From positions 1 to 15,740 of the forward strand of contig JAQBWJ010000005.1 in assembly GCA_027625215.1 (NCBI GenBank): a stretch of DNA of 15,740 bases, written 5' to 3'. Below are positions 1 to 6,389 of this stretch, one piece after another. Each line of letters opens with the position of its first letter. Position 1 is the stretch's first letter. The position numbers and the translations under genes were made by a program. Origin of the DNA: Candidatus Poribacteria bacterium. GTDB lineage: Bacteria > Poribacteria > WGA-4E > GCA-2687025. The notes beneath the pieces are model-generated. The model was not told the origin of the DNA. It saw nothing but the letters and a program-made list of their open reading frames with translations, and did no database searches.

Positions 1-629
1 TCTTGGATCTGGTTCAACTTCACGCTGAAGAACGGCACATACCCCTTGACGGTCGTCTTCGCGGGGATTTCGTTGCCGATGGCGCGCAGCTGCGTTTCGA
101 TCAGGTCGGGCTTGACCGTTTTGAAACCGTTCGTGATGTCGAGCGTCTGACCCTTTTTGTAGAGAAGCCGTTTGATGTTCTCTTCTTCGGGCACGAAGGT
201 GTAGACGTTCGGGTCGTCGCCGCGCACAAGGAGCGTGTCGATGATCTCGAACTCAAACAGATCGATTCGGATAGAGCGGTCAAGGTCGTTGACGATTTCG
301 ACCCAGAAGACATCGACCTGTTCGCCCTGCTTCCAGTTCTGCGGGGAGTAGAAGGCGGAGAGGTCTGCGCCTCGGTTGTATTTGCGGTCGAGGTCGGAGC
401 GTCGCCAAAACTGGCATCGCACCGTGACGCCCTTTTGAGTCAGTTCGAGCGTCGTTCCCGGTTCCGTCTCCGTATCGACGATGATATTCGCGTAGTCGCC
501 TTGATAACTTTCCATCGGATGGATGGGCGCCAGTCTGCCGAGTGGCGACCCTTGTCCGGCGCACCCGACGCCATAGATGATGGCGACGCCGAGCGTAATC
601 GCCAATCCGTGAAGATGGGTTCGGCGCAT
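1..629 (-). CDS. Probable lipoprotein of unknown function, 3' end outside the window
   Basis: I do not recognise a family. The start is the ATG at 629, preceded on the minus strand by GAGGAGG about 10 bases upstream, a strong ribosome binding site. The product begins with MRRTHLHG and a hydrophobic stretch ending in YGVGC at residue 23. This fits a type II signal peptide with a slightly unusual lipobox, so the mature protein would be a lipid-anchored envelope protein. 209 codons are visible and the frame is still open at base 1. The rest is rich in alternating polar and hydrophobic residues (for example VDVFWVEIVND, IRIDLFEFEI, VKGYVPFFSVKL), suggesting a beta-sandwich. No catalytic motif is evident. 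A long frame on the opposite strand covers the same bases but lacks these signals. Confidence in the gene is good; its function is unknown. Confidence 0.75.
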   Translation of the reverse strand, partial: MRRTHLHGLAITLGVAIIYGVGCAGQGSPLGRLAPIHPMESYQGDYANIIVDTETEPGTTLELTQKGVTVRCQFWRRSDLDRKYNRGADLSAFYSPQNWKQGEQVDVFWVEIVNDLDRSIRIDLFEFEIIDTLLVRGDDPNVYTFVPEEENIKRLLYKKGQTLDITNGFKTVKPDLIETQLRAIGNEIPAKTTVKGYVPFFSVKLNQIQ

Positions 630-977
630 GATCAACTTGCCTCCTCGTGAGAGTCCGTTCCGCAAACGGCACCTCTATAGCATCCAAAACTTGTCCCGGA
701 TGATCGAACGTATTGTGTCTGATACGGGGCATCTTGCCTAGCGGAGACGAAGTGTACCATAGCGAACGCCGGAGGCACAACGCTTATCGGATACATGGGC
801 GAATCGGAACATTCGCGCCTTTCGCATCGTCAACGATACAACATGATGCAACGTGTTTTCGGGGTCGAACATCGATTCGATCTCCGTGAGACGGTGATCT
901 ATCGGATTTCGTGATTTCGACATGTTGCATTTTCCCCAAGTAAACGCGCGTGTCCATTGCCCGTCAAACCGACTCGA
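630..977. other. Intergenic stretch upstream of the lipoprotein gene
   Basis: About 350 bases without a convincing gene. It must hold the promoter of the minus-strand lipoprotein. A TATAGA-like hexamer lies on the minus strand near 675, but no matching -35 box is found. A 61-codon frame runs on the minus strand from ATG 923 to TAG 738 (starts MSKSRNPIDHRLTEIE), with a GGGGA about ten bases before the ATG. Its third-position GC is only about half, lower than that of neighbouring genes, so I do not call it as a gene. I see no tRNA fold or strong terminator. Confidence 0.4.
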
Positions 978-1058
978 TCAGCCGACGATCCACATCAGGA
1001 GCGTCGAGGACACCGCCGCCCATGTGACCAACAGCGCGAAACTTACCAGAATCTTCAT
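978..1058 (-). CDS. Possible single-span membrane microprotein (26 aa)
   Basis: A short frame on the minus strand starts at ATG 1058 and ends with TGA at 978. The predicted product is MKILVSFALLVTWAAV followed by SSTLLMWIVG: one positive residue near the N-terminus, then an almost wholly hydrophobic span of about 23 residues. GAAAGGAA lies upstream, with AAGGA nine bases from this ATG. An in-frame ATG two codons earlier (1064) is only three bases from the same site, so the inner ATG is preferred. Most codons end in G or C, like nearby real genes. The frame lies downstream of the sigma-factor gene on the same strand, beyond a hairpin repeat. It could be a membrane-inserted regulatory peptide, or a chance frame; the function is unknown. 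Confidence 0.35.
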   Translation of the reverse strand: MKILVSFALLVTWAAVSSTLLMWIVG

Positions 1059-1110
1059 CGTCATCGTTCCTTTCGTCGTTTGATGCAACTTCGATGCGTG
1101 GTGGTTGTCG

Positions 1111-1151
1111 TAAAACCCCTCACCCTAACTCTCTCTCAGGGAGAGGGAACG
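1111..1151. repeat. Dispersed REP-like palindromic repeat (CCCTCACCCTAAC type)
   Basis: The stretch CCCCTCACCCTAAC followed by CTCTCTCAGGGAGAGGG matches, from memory, a short intergenic repeat scattered through many bacterial genomes. When read as protein it gives the familiar spurious peptides PLTLTLSQGEG or PHPNSLSGRG. A stem can form between 1129-1135 and 1141-1147, seven pairs including one T-G pair, with a five-base loop. It begins 12 bases past the sigma-factor stop codon on the minus strand, so it may shape or protect that transcript's 3' end. There is no T tract on either side, so it is not a classical terminator. Confidence 0.65.
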
Positions 1152-1159
1152 TCTTTGTG

Positions 1160-1849
1160 TTACGCCGCCGTCGGTTGTTCCCACCAGACGCGGATTTTGT
1201 CGAACGCGCGGTGCAACACCTGATGGATGCGTTGGCGCGAGACGCCCATCTCGCGGGCGATGTCGGCGCAACCGAAGCCTTCGCCGAACTGTTGCACGAC
1301 AGTCCGCTCGTTCGGTTCGAGGCGGTCGATGAGCGCGTTCAGTTGCGAGCACTCCAGCCGCCGCCAGATGGAATCGTCGCGCATCATCGACCCGAAATAG
1401 ACGCCGCCGACCTGCTCGCTGTCGGGGATTTGAGTGAGGCGGATGTCGTTCGATTCTTCCGTCGGATCGTCGGACTGGTTGAGCGACACCGTGTAGATCG
1501 CTGAATTGAGGTCGTCTTTGCCTTCCGCGCGGCGGCTGCGCCACATGCGTTCGGGGATCGAGAACGCGCCGGAGTTGTCCCGGCAGTAGTGGAGCACCGT
1601 CCAGTACACGCGCGGTCGGAGGAAACTGATGAGCGGCACGCCCGTTTCGGGGTCGTACTTGTCGAGCAGTTCGGCGCAGGCGACCCACGCCTCCTGCATC
1701 GCGTCTTCGATCAACTCGGCGCGACCCGCCTTCACGCAGACTCGGCGGACAAGGCGGTCGATCTGTTTACGTAACGTGGGGTCGCTCAACGTGGTCGCGT
1801 GAACGGGTCGTTGAGTGGTCGGTTGGGGGAACATGATTGTCGGCGACAT
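1160..1849 (-). CDS. Sigma-70 family RNA polymerase sigma factor
   Basis: A 229-residue alternative sigma factor that would direct RNA polymerase to a set of promoters. Region 2 lies at about residues 25-90 and contains LIEDAMQEAWVACAE, the DA.QEa core helix that binds polymerase, followed by a region 2.3/2.4-like part with VYW and LHYCR. Residues 95-125 (IPERMWRSRR, SLNQ) look like a short region 3. Region 4 is at about 170-222, with LIDRLEPNERTVV and the DNA-reading helix GCADIAREMGVSRQRIHQVLHR. The region-3-like part suggests a group 3 factor rather than a minimal ECF factor. The start at 1849 has AGAAGGGA about nine bases upstream. No anti-sigma gene is recognisable next to it. The divergent neighbour is a small DNA-binding protein, and a palindrome lies between the two. 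Target promoters cannot be deduced from the window. Confidence 0.9.
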   Translation of the reverse strand: MSPTIMFPQPTTQRPVHATTLSDPTLRKQIDRLVRRVCVKAGRAELIEDAMQEAWVACAELLDKYDPETGVPLISFLRPRVYWTVLHYCRDNSGAFSIPERMWRSRRAEGKDDLNSAIYTVSLNQSDDPTEESNDIRLTQIPDSEQVGGVYFGSMMRDDSIWRRLECSQLNALIDRLEPNERTVVQQFGEGFGCADIAREMGVSRQRIHQVLHRAFDKIRVWWEQPTAA

Positions 1850-1916
1850 GATGCGTATCCCTTCTCGATATCAGCCTTTAAACCAATCGGAATCAACTGA
1901 ACACCCTTACCTACGT

Positions 1917-1936
1917 TAACCTAACACGTTAGGTTA
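1917..1936. promoter_or_regulatory. Palindromic operator candidate between divergent regulators
   Basis: TAACCTAAC and GTTAGGTTA form perfect 9-bp inverted arms separated by AC. The site is 68 bases upstream of the sigma-factor start and 152 bases upstream of the HTH protein start. Both flanking genes are regulators transcribed away from it. Its length and symmetry suit a dimeric DNA-binding protein. The adjacent HTH/coiled-coil protein is an obvious candidate binder, but that is inference. Confidence 0.55.
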
Positions 1937-1987
1937 CGGGTAAACGAAATAAAAAGTACGCTTTTTTCGTGAAGTTGACGAAACGAC

Positions 1988-2016
1988 TTGTGTGCCCTTA
2001 CGTATGACCTTATACG
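1988..2016 (+). promoter_or_regulatory. Weak candidate promoter for the HTH protein gene
   Basis: TTGTGT at 1988-1993 and TATACG at 2011-2016 are separated by 17 bases. They match the housekeeping consensus at three and four of six positions. The placement would give a leader of about 65 bases before the ATG at 2089. A TTGACG at 1975 is a better -35 box but has no good -10 box at the right distance. Treat as a guess. Confidence 0.25.
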
Positions 2017-2088
2017 AGGAGACGTAGAAGAGCGTCGTTCCTGAGGTTTTCGACCACGTTGCGGAAGCATGATTGAGGGAGCACGGTG

Positions 2089-2562
2089 ATGGGCACCATG
2101 TCGAAACGGATGAGGGAAGATACCGTGAAGTCGGAAGAAGAGAAGGCGTACGACTTACAGGAGGCGGCGCGGCTGCTGAACAAGAGCGAGTCCGCGCTGA
2201 GGATGCAGATTCGTCGCGGGTCGATACAGGCGATCAAGCGACCGTTCGACGACACGGGGCGGTACAAGTACTACATCCCCGAAAGCGAGATCGACAAGGA
2301 GCGGAAACGGCTGAACTCGGCGACGAACCGGAACGATTCGCAGTCCGCGACGACGGCGTACGACGCTCACAGCGTCGCCGGGAACGTGGGGAGCGTGCGG
2401 TCGGTCGCGCCTGAGCAGGTGAACGCGTACAGTCAACGGATGGAGCAGTTGGAAGACGATCTTCGCCAAGAACGGGAAGACACGCGCGAACTGATTCGCG
2501 GGCTGCAAAAACAACTCGACATGATGCAGACGATGTTGCAGACGTTGATGAAGAAGTCGTGA
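2089..2562 (+). CDS. Helix-turn-helix DNA-binding protein with C-terminal coiled coil
   Basis: A 157-residue protein with a MerR/excisionase-like winged helix near the N-terminus. Residues 20-70 contain YDLQEAARLLNKSESALRMQI, a typical recognition-helix pattern. Next come an IQAIKRP turn, a wing with GRYKYYIPESEID, and a charged helix. Residues 75-105 are polar and probably disordered. The last 48 residues (MEQLEDDLRQEREDTRELI onward) form a heptad-patterned coiled coil for dimer or higher assembly. GAGGGA eight bases before ATG 2089 selects this start; a GTG lies one codon upstream. There is no effector-binding domain, so it may act as a simple repressor, nucleoid or partition-like protein. 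It diverges from the sigma-factor gene and ends 16 bases before the SDR gene, with which it may be cotranscribed. Confidence 0.8.
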   Translation: MGTMSKRMREDTVKSEEEKAYDLQEAARLLNKSESALRMQIRRGSIQAIKRPFDDTGRYKYYIPESEIDKERKRLNSATNRNDSQSATTAYDAHSVAGNVGSVRSVAPEQVNAYSQRMEQLEDDLRQEREDTRELIRGLQKQLDMMQTMLQTLMKKS

Positions 2563-2578
2563 TGTGAGAGGAGAGACG

Positions 2579-3358
2579 ATGCGGTTCGAGGACGATGTCG
2601 CCGTCGTGACGGGCGGCGGGTCGGGGATCGGCGAAGCGTGTTGCGTCGAGTTCGCCAACGAAGGGGCGAAGGTCGTCATCGTGGATCGGTATTTGGGGGA
2701 CGCGACGCGGGTGGCGGATGGGATCAACGCAAACGGAGGGGACGCGACACCCTACGAGGCGGATGTCGGCAATGAAACCGCCGCGTTGGGCATCGCGGAG
2801 TTCGCCGCGAAGACCTACGGGAAGATCACCGTCCTCGTGAACAACGCGGCGATTCGAGTGTACGGGACGATCCTCGATGCGACGGAGGAAAGTTGGCATT
2901 GGATCATCAACACGAACCTGCTCGGCGTCGCGTTCACGAGCAAGGGTGTGATTCCGAAGATGGCGGAGGCAGGCGGCGGGGCGATTGTGAACGTGTCGTC
3001 GGCGATGGCGCTCATCGGGCGGGACGACATGCCGCAGTACGACGCGACGAAAGGCGGCATCCTCTCACTGACGCGGGCGATGGCGGTCGCGCACGGGGAC
3101 GCGGGGATTCGCGTGAACGCCGTGCTGCCGGGCGGGACGGTGACGCAGTTCCACATCAAACGCGCCGTCGAGGAAGGCGACGACGCGGAGGCGTTCGTGA
3201 AGCGCGAACTTTCGTACAACCCGGAACGGCTCGGTATCCTCAAACGGCAGGCGTCGCCAATTGAAATCGCGCGCCCCATTCTGTTTCTCGCTTCAAAGGA
3301 AGCGTCGTTCATTACCGGAGAAACGTTGATTGTCGATGGTGGACGCCATGCAACTTGA
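2579..3358 (+). CDS. SDR family NAD(P)-dependent oxidoreductase
   Basis: A 259-residue classical short-chain dehydrogenase/reductase, near the family's usual 250 residues and cytoplasmic. Visible motifs are the Rossmann cofactor loop TGGGSGIG at 11-18, Asp36 at the end of the second strand (VIVDR), which favours NAD over NADP, NNAA at 88-91, the structural Asn in NTNLLG at 113, catalytic Ser141 in VNVSSAMALIG, and YDATK at 154-158 supplying Tyr and Lys. After these come VLPGG and a C-terminal TGETLIVDGG typical of the family. The ATG at 2579 has AGAGGAG about six bases upstream and is preferred over an upstream in-frame start at 2564. The substrate cannot be told from sequence; sugar, polyol and 3-oxoacyl substrates are all possible. 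It follows the HTH gene by 16 bases. Confidence 0.93.
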   Translation: MRFEDDVAVVTGGGSGIGEACCVEFANEGAKVVIVDRYLGDATRVADGINANGGDATPYEADVGNETAALGIAEFAAKTYGKITVLVNNAAIRVYGTILDATEESWHWIINTNLLGVAFTSKGVIPKMAEAGGGAIVNVSSAMALIGRDDMPQYDATKGGILSLTRAMAVAHGDAGIRVNAVLPGGTVTQFHIKRAVEEGDDAEAFVKRELSYNPERLGILKRQASPIEIARPILFLASKEASFITGETLIVDGGRHAT

Positions 3359-3464
3359 AAAAGGCGTCCCGTCGTATCATGTCGATTGACGTCGAGGGGG
3401 ATAAGGTTGGCGTCTCTACCTTTTTTCATCGGCGTGGGGCGTGTTTCGATAGGAGACGGGAACA

Positions 3465-4709
3465 ATGGTTGAGTTCACGACCGAGACAGGAACGCGCGTG
3501 AAAGTGTGGGTCGATTCGGAGGGCGAAATCGAACCGCAGAGCCGGGCGCAGTTGAACGAGATGGGCAAACTGCCGTTCATCCACGAGCACATCGCCGTCA
3601 TGTCGGACGTGCATCTGGGGCAGGGCGCGGTGATCGGGAGTGTGTTGCCGGCGAAAAACGCGGTCGTGCCGAACATCGTTGGGGTGGATATCGGGTGCGG
3701 GATCAGCGCGTATCGGACGAACGTGACGCGGGGAGAGCTCGGCGAGCGCATCCGCGAGCGGGGCGACACGGCAGAGTCGTTCTGGCGCGATTGGGAGTAC
3801 GGGGTGCGGGGCGACGTGCCGACCGGGTTCGACAGCCACAAGACGAAATCGGATTGGGACGGTTACGACACCGAGTTTCGCGCGGCGTCGCTGCGTCCGT
3901 TGATGGAGCAGAAGGCGAGGTATCAACTTGGCACGTTGGGCGGCGGCAACCACTTCATCGAAGCGCAGGTCGATGCGGACGAGCGCGTGTGGTTCATGGT
4001 GCATTCGGGGTCGCGGCACACGGGACTGCGGATCGCGTCGCACTACGACGAGCAGGCGGAGCGGTTATTGGATCGGACGGGGGTGAAGTATCCGTCGAAA
4101 CTGGGGTACCTCCCATCGGAGGACGAACTGTTCCACGACTATCTGCACGACATGGAGTGGGCGGTCGAGTTCGCGCTGGAGAACCGCTGGCGGATGCTGG
4201 AGCGGGCGTACGCGAACTTCCTCATGTTGTGCGACGAGGGGCGGGTCCCGTCCGACGACGACTTACGGAACGTCGTGCGGGGCGACGGGATCAACATTCA
4301 CCACAACTTTGCGCGGCGCGAAACGCACTTCGGCGAGGAAGTTGTCGTTCACCGCAAAGGGGCGACTTCGGCGCGGCGCGGCGAAATCGGGATCATCCCC
4401 GGTTCAATGGGCACGCCGTCGTATATCGTGAAGGGGCGCGGGAGCGCAGAGAGTTTCGAATCGTGTTCGCACGGGTCGGGACGGGTGATGTCGCGGCGTC
4501 AGGCGAAGAAGACGATTCAGCAGGGTGATTTCGAAAAGTCGCTAAGGCACACGTTTACGCGGGCGTCGAGAGGGTATGTCGATGAAGCGCCGCAGTCGTA
4601 TAAGGACGTGGGTGAGATCATACGGAGGCAGGCGGGGTTGGTGGAGGTCGCGCACAAACTGACGCCGATTATCACGGTGAAGGGGGATTCGGGGGCGAGC
4701 GTCGATTGA
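3465..4709 (+). CDS. rtcB: RtcB family RNA-splicing ligase
   Basis: A 414-residue GTP- and manganese-dependent RNA ligase, close in length to E. coli RtcB (408). The family joins 2',3'-cyclic phosphate or 3'-phosphate RNA ends to 5'-hydroxyl ends in RNA repair or tRNA splicing. The metal and guanylate ligands are in place: Asp75 and Cys78 in VDIGCG, His163 in LGGGNHFIE, His180 and His185 in HSGSRH, His280 in IHHNFARRE, and the likely guanylated His336 in CSHGSGR. The C-terminal YKDV and ITVKG motifs are also present. The start at 3465 has AGGAG upstream. Neither archease nor RtcA is next to it, so it stands alone. Its stop is only six bases from that of the convergent hicA gene. The upstream gap (3359-3464) is 106 bases with no clear promoter. 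Confidence 0.95.
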   Translation: MVEFTTETGTRVKVWVDSEGEIEPQSRAQLNEMGKLPFIHEHIAVMSDVHLGQGAVIGSVLPAKNAVVPNIVGVDIGCGISAYRTNVTRGELGERIRERGDTAESFWRDWEYGVRGDVPTGFDSHKTKSDWDGYDTEFRAASLRPLMEQKARYQLGTLGGGNHFIEAQVDADERVWFMVHSGSRHTGLRIASHYDEQAERLLDRTGVKYPSKLGYLPSEDELFHDYLHDMEWAVEFALENRWRMLERAYANFLMLCDEGRVPSDDDLRNVVRGDGINIHHNFARRETHFGEEVVVHRKGATSARRGEIGIIPGSMGTPSYIVKGRGSAESFESCSHGSGRVMSRRQAKKTIQQGDFEKSLRHTFTRASRGYVDEAPQSYKDVGEIIRRQAGLVEVAHKLTPIITVKGDSGASVD

Positions 4710-4715
4710 CGACGG

Positions 4716-4952
4716 TCAGAGCGAGCGGATCGTTTCAACGGCTTCATCTCGTGAAATACTCGCTTGGCGCAGGATCGCGCGGACGGTTCCCGGCTTCAAC
4801 GGGTTGTTTCCGTGATGAGGGATGGGAATCGGACGAGACGCGCCGTCTTTGGTGTAGATTCGATGGCTGCCTCGTTGTCGCTGGAAGACCCATCCGTGAC
4901 GTTCCAAGACGCGGGAAAGAATGTCGGCGTTGATCGCGGGAAGGGGCGGCAT
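4716..4952 (-). CDS. hicA: HicA family toxin (type II toxin-antitoxin, mRNA interferase)
   Basis: A 78-residue small basic protein of the HicA/YcfA family, whose members fold like a double-stranded RNA-binding domain and cleave mRNA when free of antitoxin. The core is LERHGWVFQRQRGSHRIYTK, containing the catalytic His30 in GSH, followed by IPIPHHG and LKPGTVRAILRQASIS, all typical of the family. The ATG at 4952 shares a base with the TAA stop of hicB (TAATG), indicating translational coupling. A longer upstream frame exists but runs through hicB in another frame and is not the start. The order antitoxin-then-toxin is the reverse of E. coli hicAB but common elsewhere. No internal damage is seen, so the toxin is probably intact. 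Confidence 0.92.
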   Translation of the reverse strand: MPPLPAINADILSRVLERHGWVFQRQRGSHRIYTKDGASRPIPIPHHGNNPLKPGTVRAILRQASISRDEAVETIRSL

Positions 4953-5362
4953 TAGAACGAGACTTGGATGGCGGCGATCAGGATCGCAACATCGAGTGGA
5001 ATCGAAGCGTCTGTTCGTTGATCGTGAATGACCGCTTTCATTGCCAACTCTTTGACGCGAACGGGTTCCGCATCCGGGTCGATGCCGAGATCGTCCAGAT
5101 AACACTCCGCCCAAAGTTCTTTCGCTTCATTGAGCATCATGTTGAACTGTTGATCCGACATGTCAAACGGGTTGCCGCCAGCATCCGATAGAACGTCGAT
5201 GACGAGTTCGGCGGCTTCGCGGATGTTCACCAACGCCTCCTCAACCGTATCACCCTGACTGATCGCTCCCGGCACGGCGGCGCATAACGCCGTGTACCCG
5301 CCATCGTTTCGGATGAGGATCGCGTCGACCGTTTTTTGGCGCGTTTCAAGCCCTAGAGTCAT
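4952..5362 (-). CDS. hicB: HicB family antitoxin
   Basis: A 136-residue antitoxin that should bind and neutralise the HicA encoded by the next gene. Residues 12-60 hold the partial RNase-H-like HicB fold: AILIRNDGGYTALCAAVPGA, then ISQGDTVEEALVNIREAAEL. The C-terminal half (from about 70) has helical stretches but no helix-turn-helix or ribbon-helix-helix that I can recognise, unlike many HicB proteins. DNA binding for autoregulation is therefore uncertain. The ATG at 5362 has GAGGT about eight bases upstream, and the encoded MTLGLETRQK start fits the family; an in-frame ATG further upstream would add 20 residues unlike HicB. The stop overlaps hicA by one base. Confidence 0.85.
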   Translation of the reverse strand: MTLGLETRQKTVDAILIRNDGGYTALCAAVPGAISQGDTVEEALVNIREAAELVIDVLSDAGGNPFDMSDQQFNMMLNEAKELWAECYLDDLGIDPDAEPVRVKELAMKAVIHDQRTDASIPLDVAILIAAIQVSF

Positions 5363-5476
5363 CGGAACTACCTCAGTGACGAACGAGATCGACACCGTGA
5401 AACGTACTTCAAATCTCATCAAAACGCAATTCGATGCGCCGCCCGCGATTGATTCCGCGCCGAAACCGCGATATGA

Positions 5477-5496
5477 CTGTCACCGAGTTTTGACAG
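5477..5496. promoter_or_regulatory. Inverted repeat in the hicB / PIG-L divergent region
   Basis: CTGTCA and TGACAG form perfect 6-bp arms separated by eight bases, a 20-bp site in the 169-bp gap between divergent hicB (start 5362) and the PIG-L gene (start 5532). It lies 35 bases before the PIG-L ATG. The spacing of arms would suit a dimer on one face of the helix. It could be an operator for either gene; the regulator is unknown. Confidence 0.4.
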
Positions 5497-5531
5497 CGAC
5501 GACCAACACACGCGATAAGGAGCGGCAACCA

Positions 5532-6350
5532 ATGAGTAACCAACTGGGGATTCTCGTCTTCGGGGCGCATCCGGACGACTGCGACATCAAGGTAGGTGGC
5601 AGCGCGATTCTGTGGGCGCGGCTGGGGCATCGGGTGAAGTTCGTCTCGGTGACGAACGGCGACGCGGGGCATCATGAGGAAGGCGGCGCGATGCTCGCGC
5701 AGCGGCGGATGGAGGAGGCGCGGCGCGCGGGTGAGGTTGCGGGGATCGAGTACATCTGCCTCGACAACCACGATGGGGAACTCGAACCGACGCTCGAAAA
5801 CCGCAAGAAGATCATCCGCGAGATTCGGCGATTCAACCCAGACCTGATCCTCACCCACCGCCCGAACGATTATCACCCCGATCACCGCTACACGTCGATC
5901 CTTGTGCAGGACTCCGCCTACATGGTGACGGTGCCGAACGTCTGCGCCGACACGCCGCACCTCACCAAGAATCCGGTGATCGCCTACCTGAGCGACGGGT
6001 TCCAGCGACCGTACCCCTTCACGCCGACCGTCGTTGTCGGGATTGACGAGGTGGTGGAACAGAAGGCGGACATGCTGCACTGTCACACGTCGCAGGTGTA
6101 CGAGTGGTTGCCCTACAACGGTGGGTATCTCTCCGAAGTGCCGAAGGGCGAGAAGGCGCGTCGGAAGTGGCTCGGCAAGCGGTGGGGCGGGCGCAGCAAC
6201 GCGGATCGGTGGCGCGACAAACTGATCGAACAGTACGGCGAAGCGAAGGGTCGGAAGATTCAGTACGCGGAGGCGTTCGAGGGATGCGAGTACGGATCGT
6301 CGCTGAACGAGGAGGCGGTCAATAGGTTGTTTCCGTTTTTCGCCAAATGA
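5532..6350 (+). CDS. PIG-L family deacetylase (LmbE-like)
   Basis: A 272-residue zinc-dependent N-deacetylase of the PIG-L/LmbE family, which removes acetyl groups from N-acetylglucosaminyl compounds; the exact substrate is not predictable. The zinc site is visible as AHPDD at 12-16 (His13, Asp16) with His118 in HPDHR at 115-119. Asp15 is the expected general base. RRMEEARRAGEVAGIE (59-73) is the usual family helix. The C-terminal part (WLPYNGGYLSEVP, KWLGKRWGGRSNADRW) suggests a subgroup often found in Planctomycetes-like genomes. The frame is open much further upstream, across hicB, but AAGGAG nine bases before ATG 5532 and the family's usual N-terminus fix the start. There is no signal peptide, so it is cytoplasmic. 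It is the first gene of a closely spaced plus-strand run to 9839. Confidence 0.93.
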   Translation: MSNQLGILVFGAHPDDCDIKVGGSAILWARLGHRVKFVSVTNGDAGHHEEGGAMLAQRRMEEARRAGEVAGIEYICLDNHDGELEPTLENRKKIIREIRRFNPDLILTHRPNDYHPDHRYTSILVQDSAYMVTVPNVCADTPHLTKNPVIAYLSDGFQRPYPFTPTVVVGIDEVVEQKADMLHCHTSQVYEWLPYNGGYLSEVPKGEKARRKWLGKRWGGRSNADRWRDKLIEQYGEAKGRKIQYAEAFEGCEYGSSLNEEAVNRLFPFFAK

Positions 6351-6367
6351 CGGTGGTTCTACCGTCA
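6348..6367 (+). terminator. Stem-loop overlapping the PIG-L stop codon
   Basis: TGACGGT and ACCGTCA form a perfect 7-bp stem with a six-base loop (GGTTCT). The first arm starts with the TGA stop codon of the PIG-L gene. No T tract follows, so it is not a classical intrinsic terminator. It may slow decay, attenuate transcription, or separate PIG-L expression from the genes downstream. Confidence 0.45.
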
Positions 6368-6373
6368 ACCCAT

Positions 6374-6388
6374 GTGAGGTATACTCAC
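6374..6388 (+). promoter_or_regulatory. Small hairpin containing the ribosome binding site of the next gene
   Basis: GTGAG and CTCAC pair as five bases around the loop GTATA, directly before the ATG at 6390. The GAGG that would serve as ribosome binding site lies partly in the first arm. Closing the hairpin would hide it, so translation could be limited by RNA structure. A stem of five pairs is weak and may be chance. Confidence 0.35.
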
Positions 6389-6389
6389 G

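Noticed and set aside
3..650. Long plus-strand frame of 215 codons at the left edge
   Set aside because: It is the antisense shadow of the lipoprotein gene, which has a strong ribosome binding site and a lipobox; the plus frame has neither a recognisable domain nor a start signal.
738..923. 61-codon minus-strand frame
   Set aside because: A weak GGGGA precedes the ATG, but third-position GC is low and there is no recognisable feature; noted only within the intergenic entry.
1945..1969. A/T-rich hairpin AAAAAG-TACG-CTTTTT as a terminator
   Set aside because: No gene ends near it, since both flanking genes start from this region; the stem is A/T-rich and is more likely part of a promoter region.
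3359..3464. AAAAAGG and CCTTTTTT arms between SDR and RtcB genes as a terminator
   Set aside because: The arms are about 60 bases apart and A/T-rich; such a long loop is not a credible intrinsic terminator.
5490..5519. Perfect TTGACA with GATAAG 18 bases downstream as the PIG-L promoter
   Set aside because: The transcript would begin almost at the ATG and omit the AAGGAG ribosome binding site, which overlaps the supposed -10 box.
5292..5531. Upstream extension of the PIG-L reading frame
   Set aside because: The frame is open across hicB, but the family N-terminus and ribosome binding site place the start at 5532.
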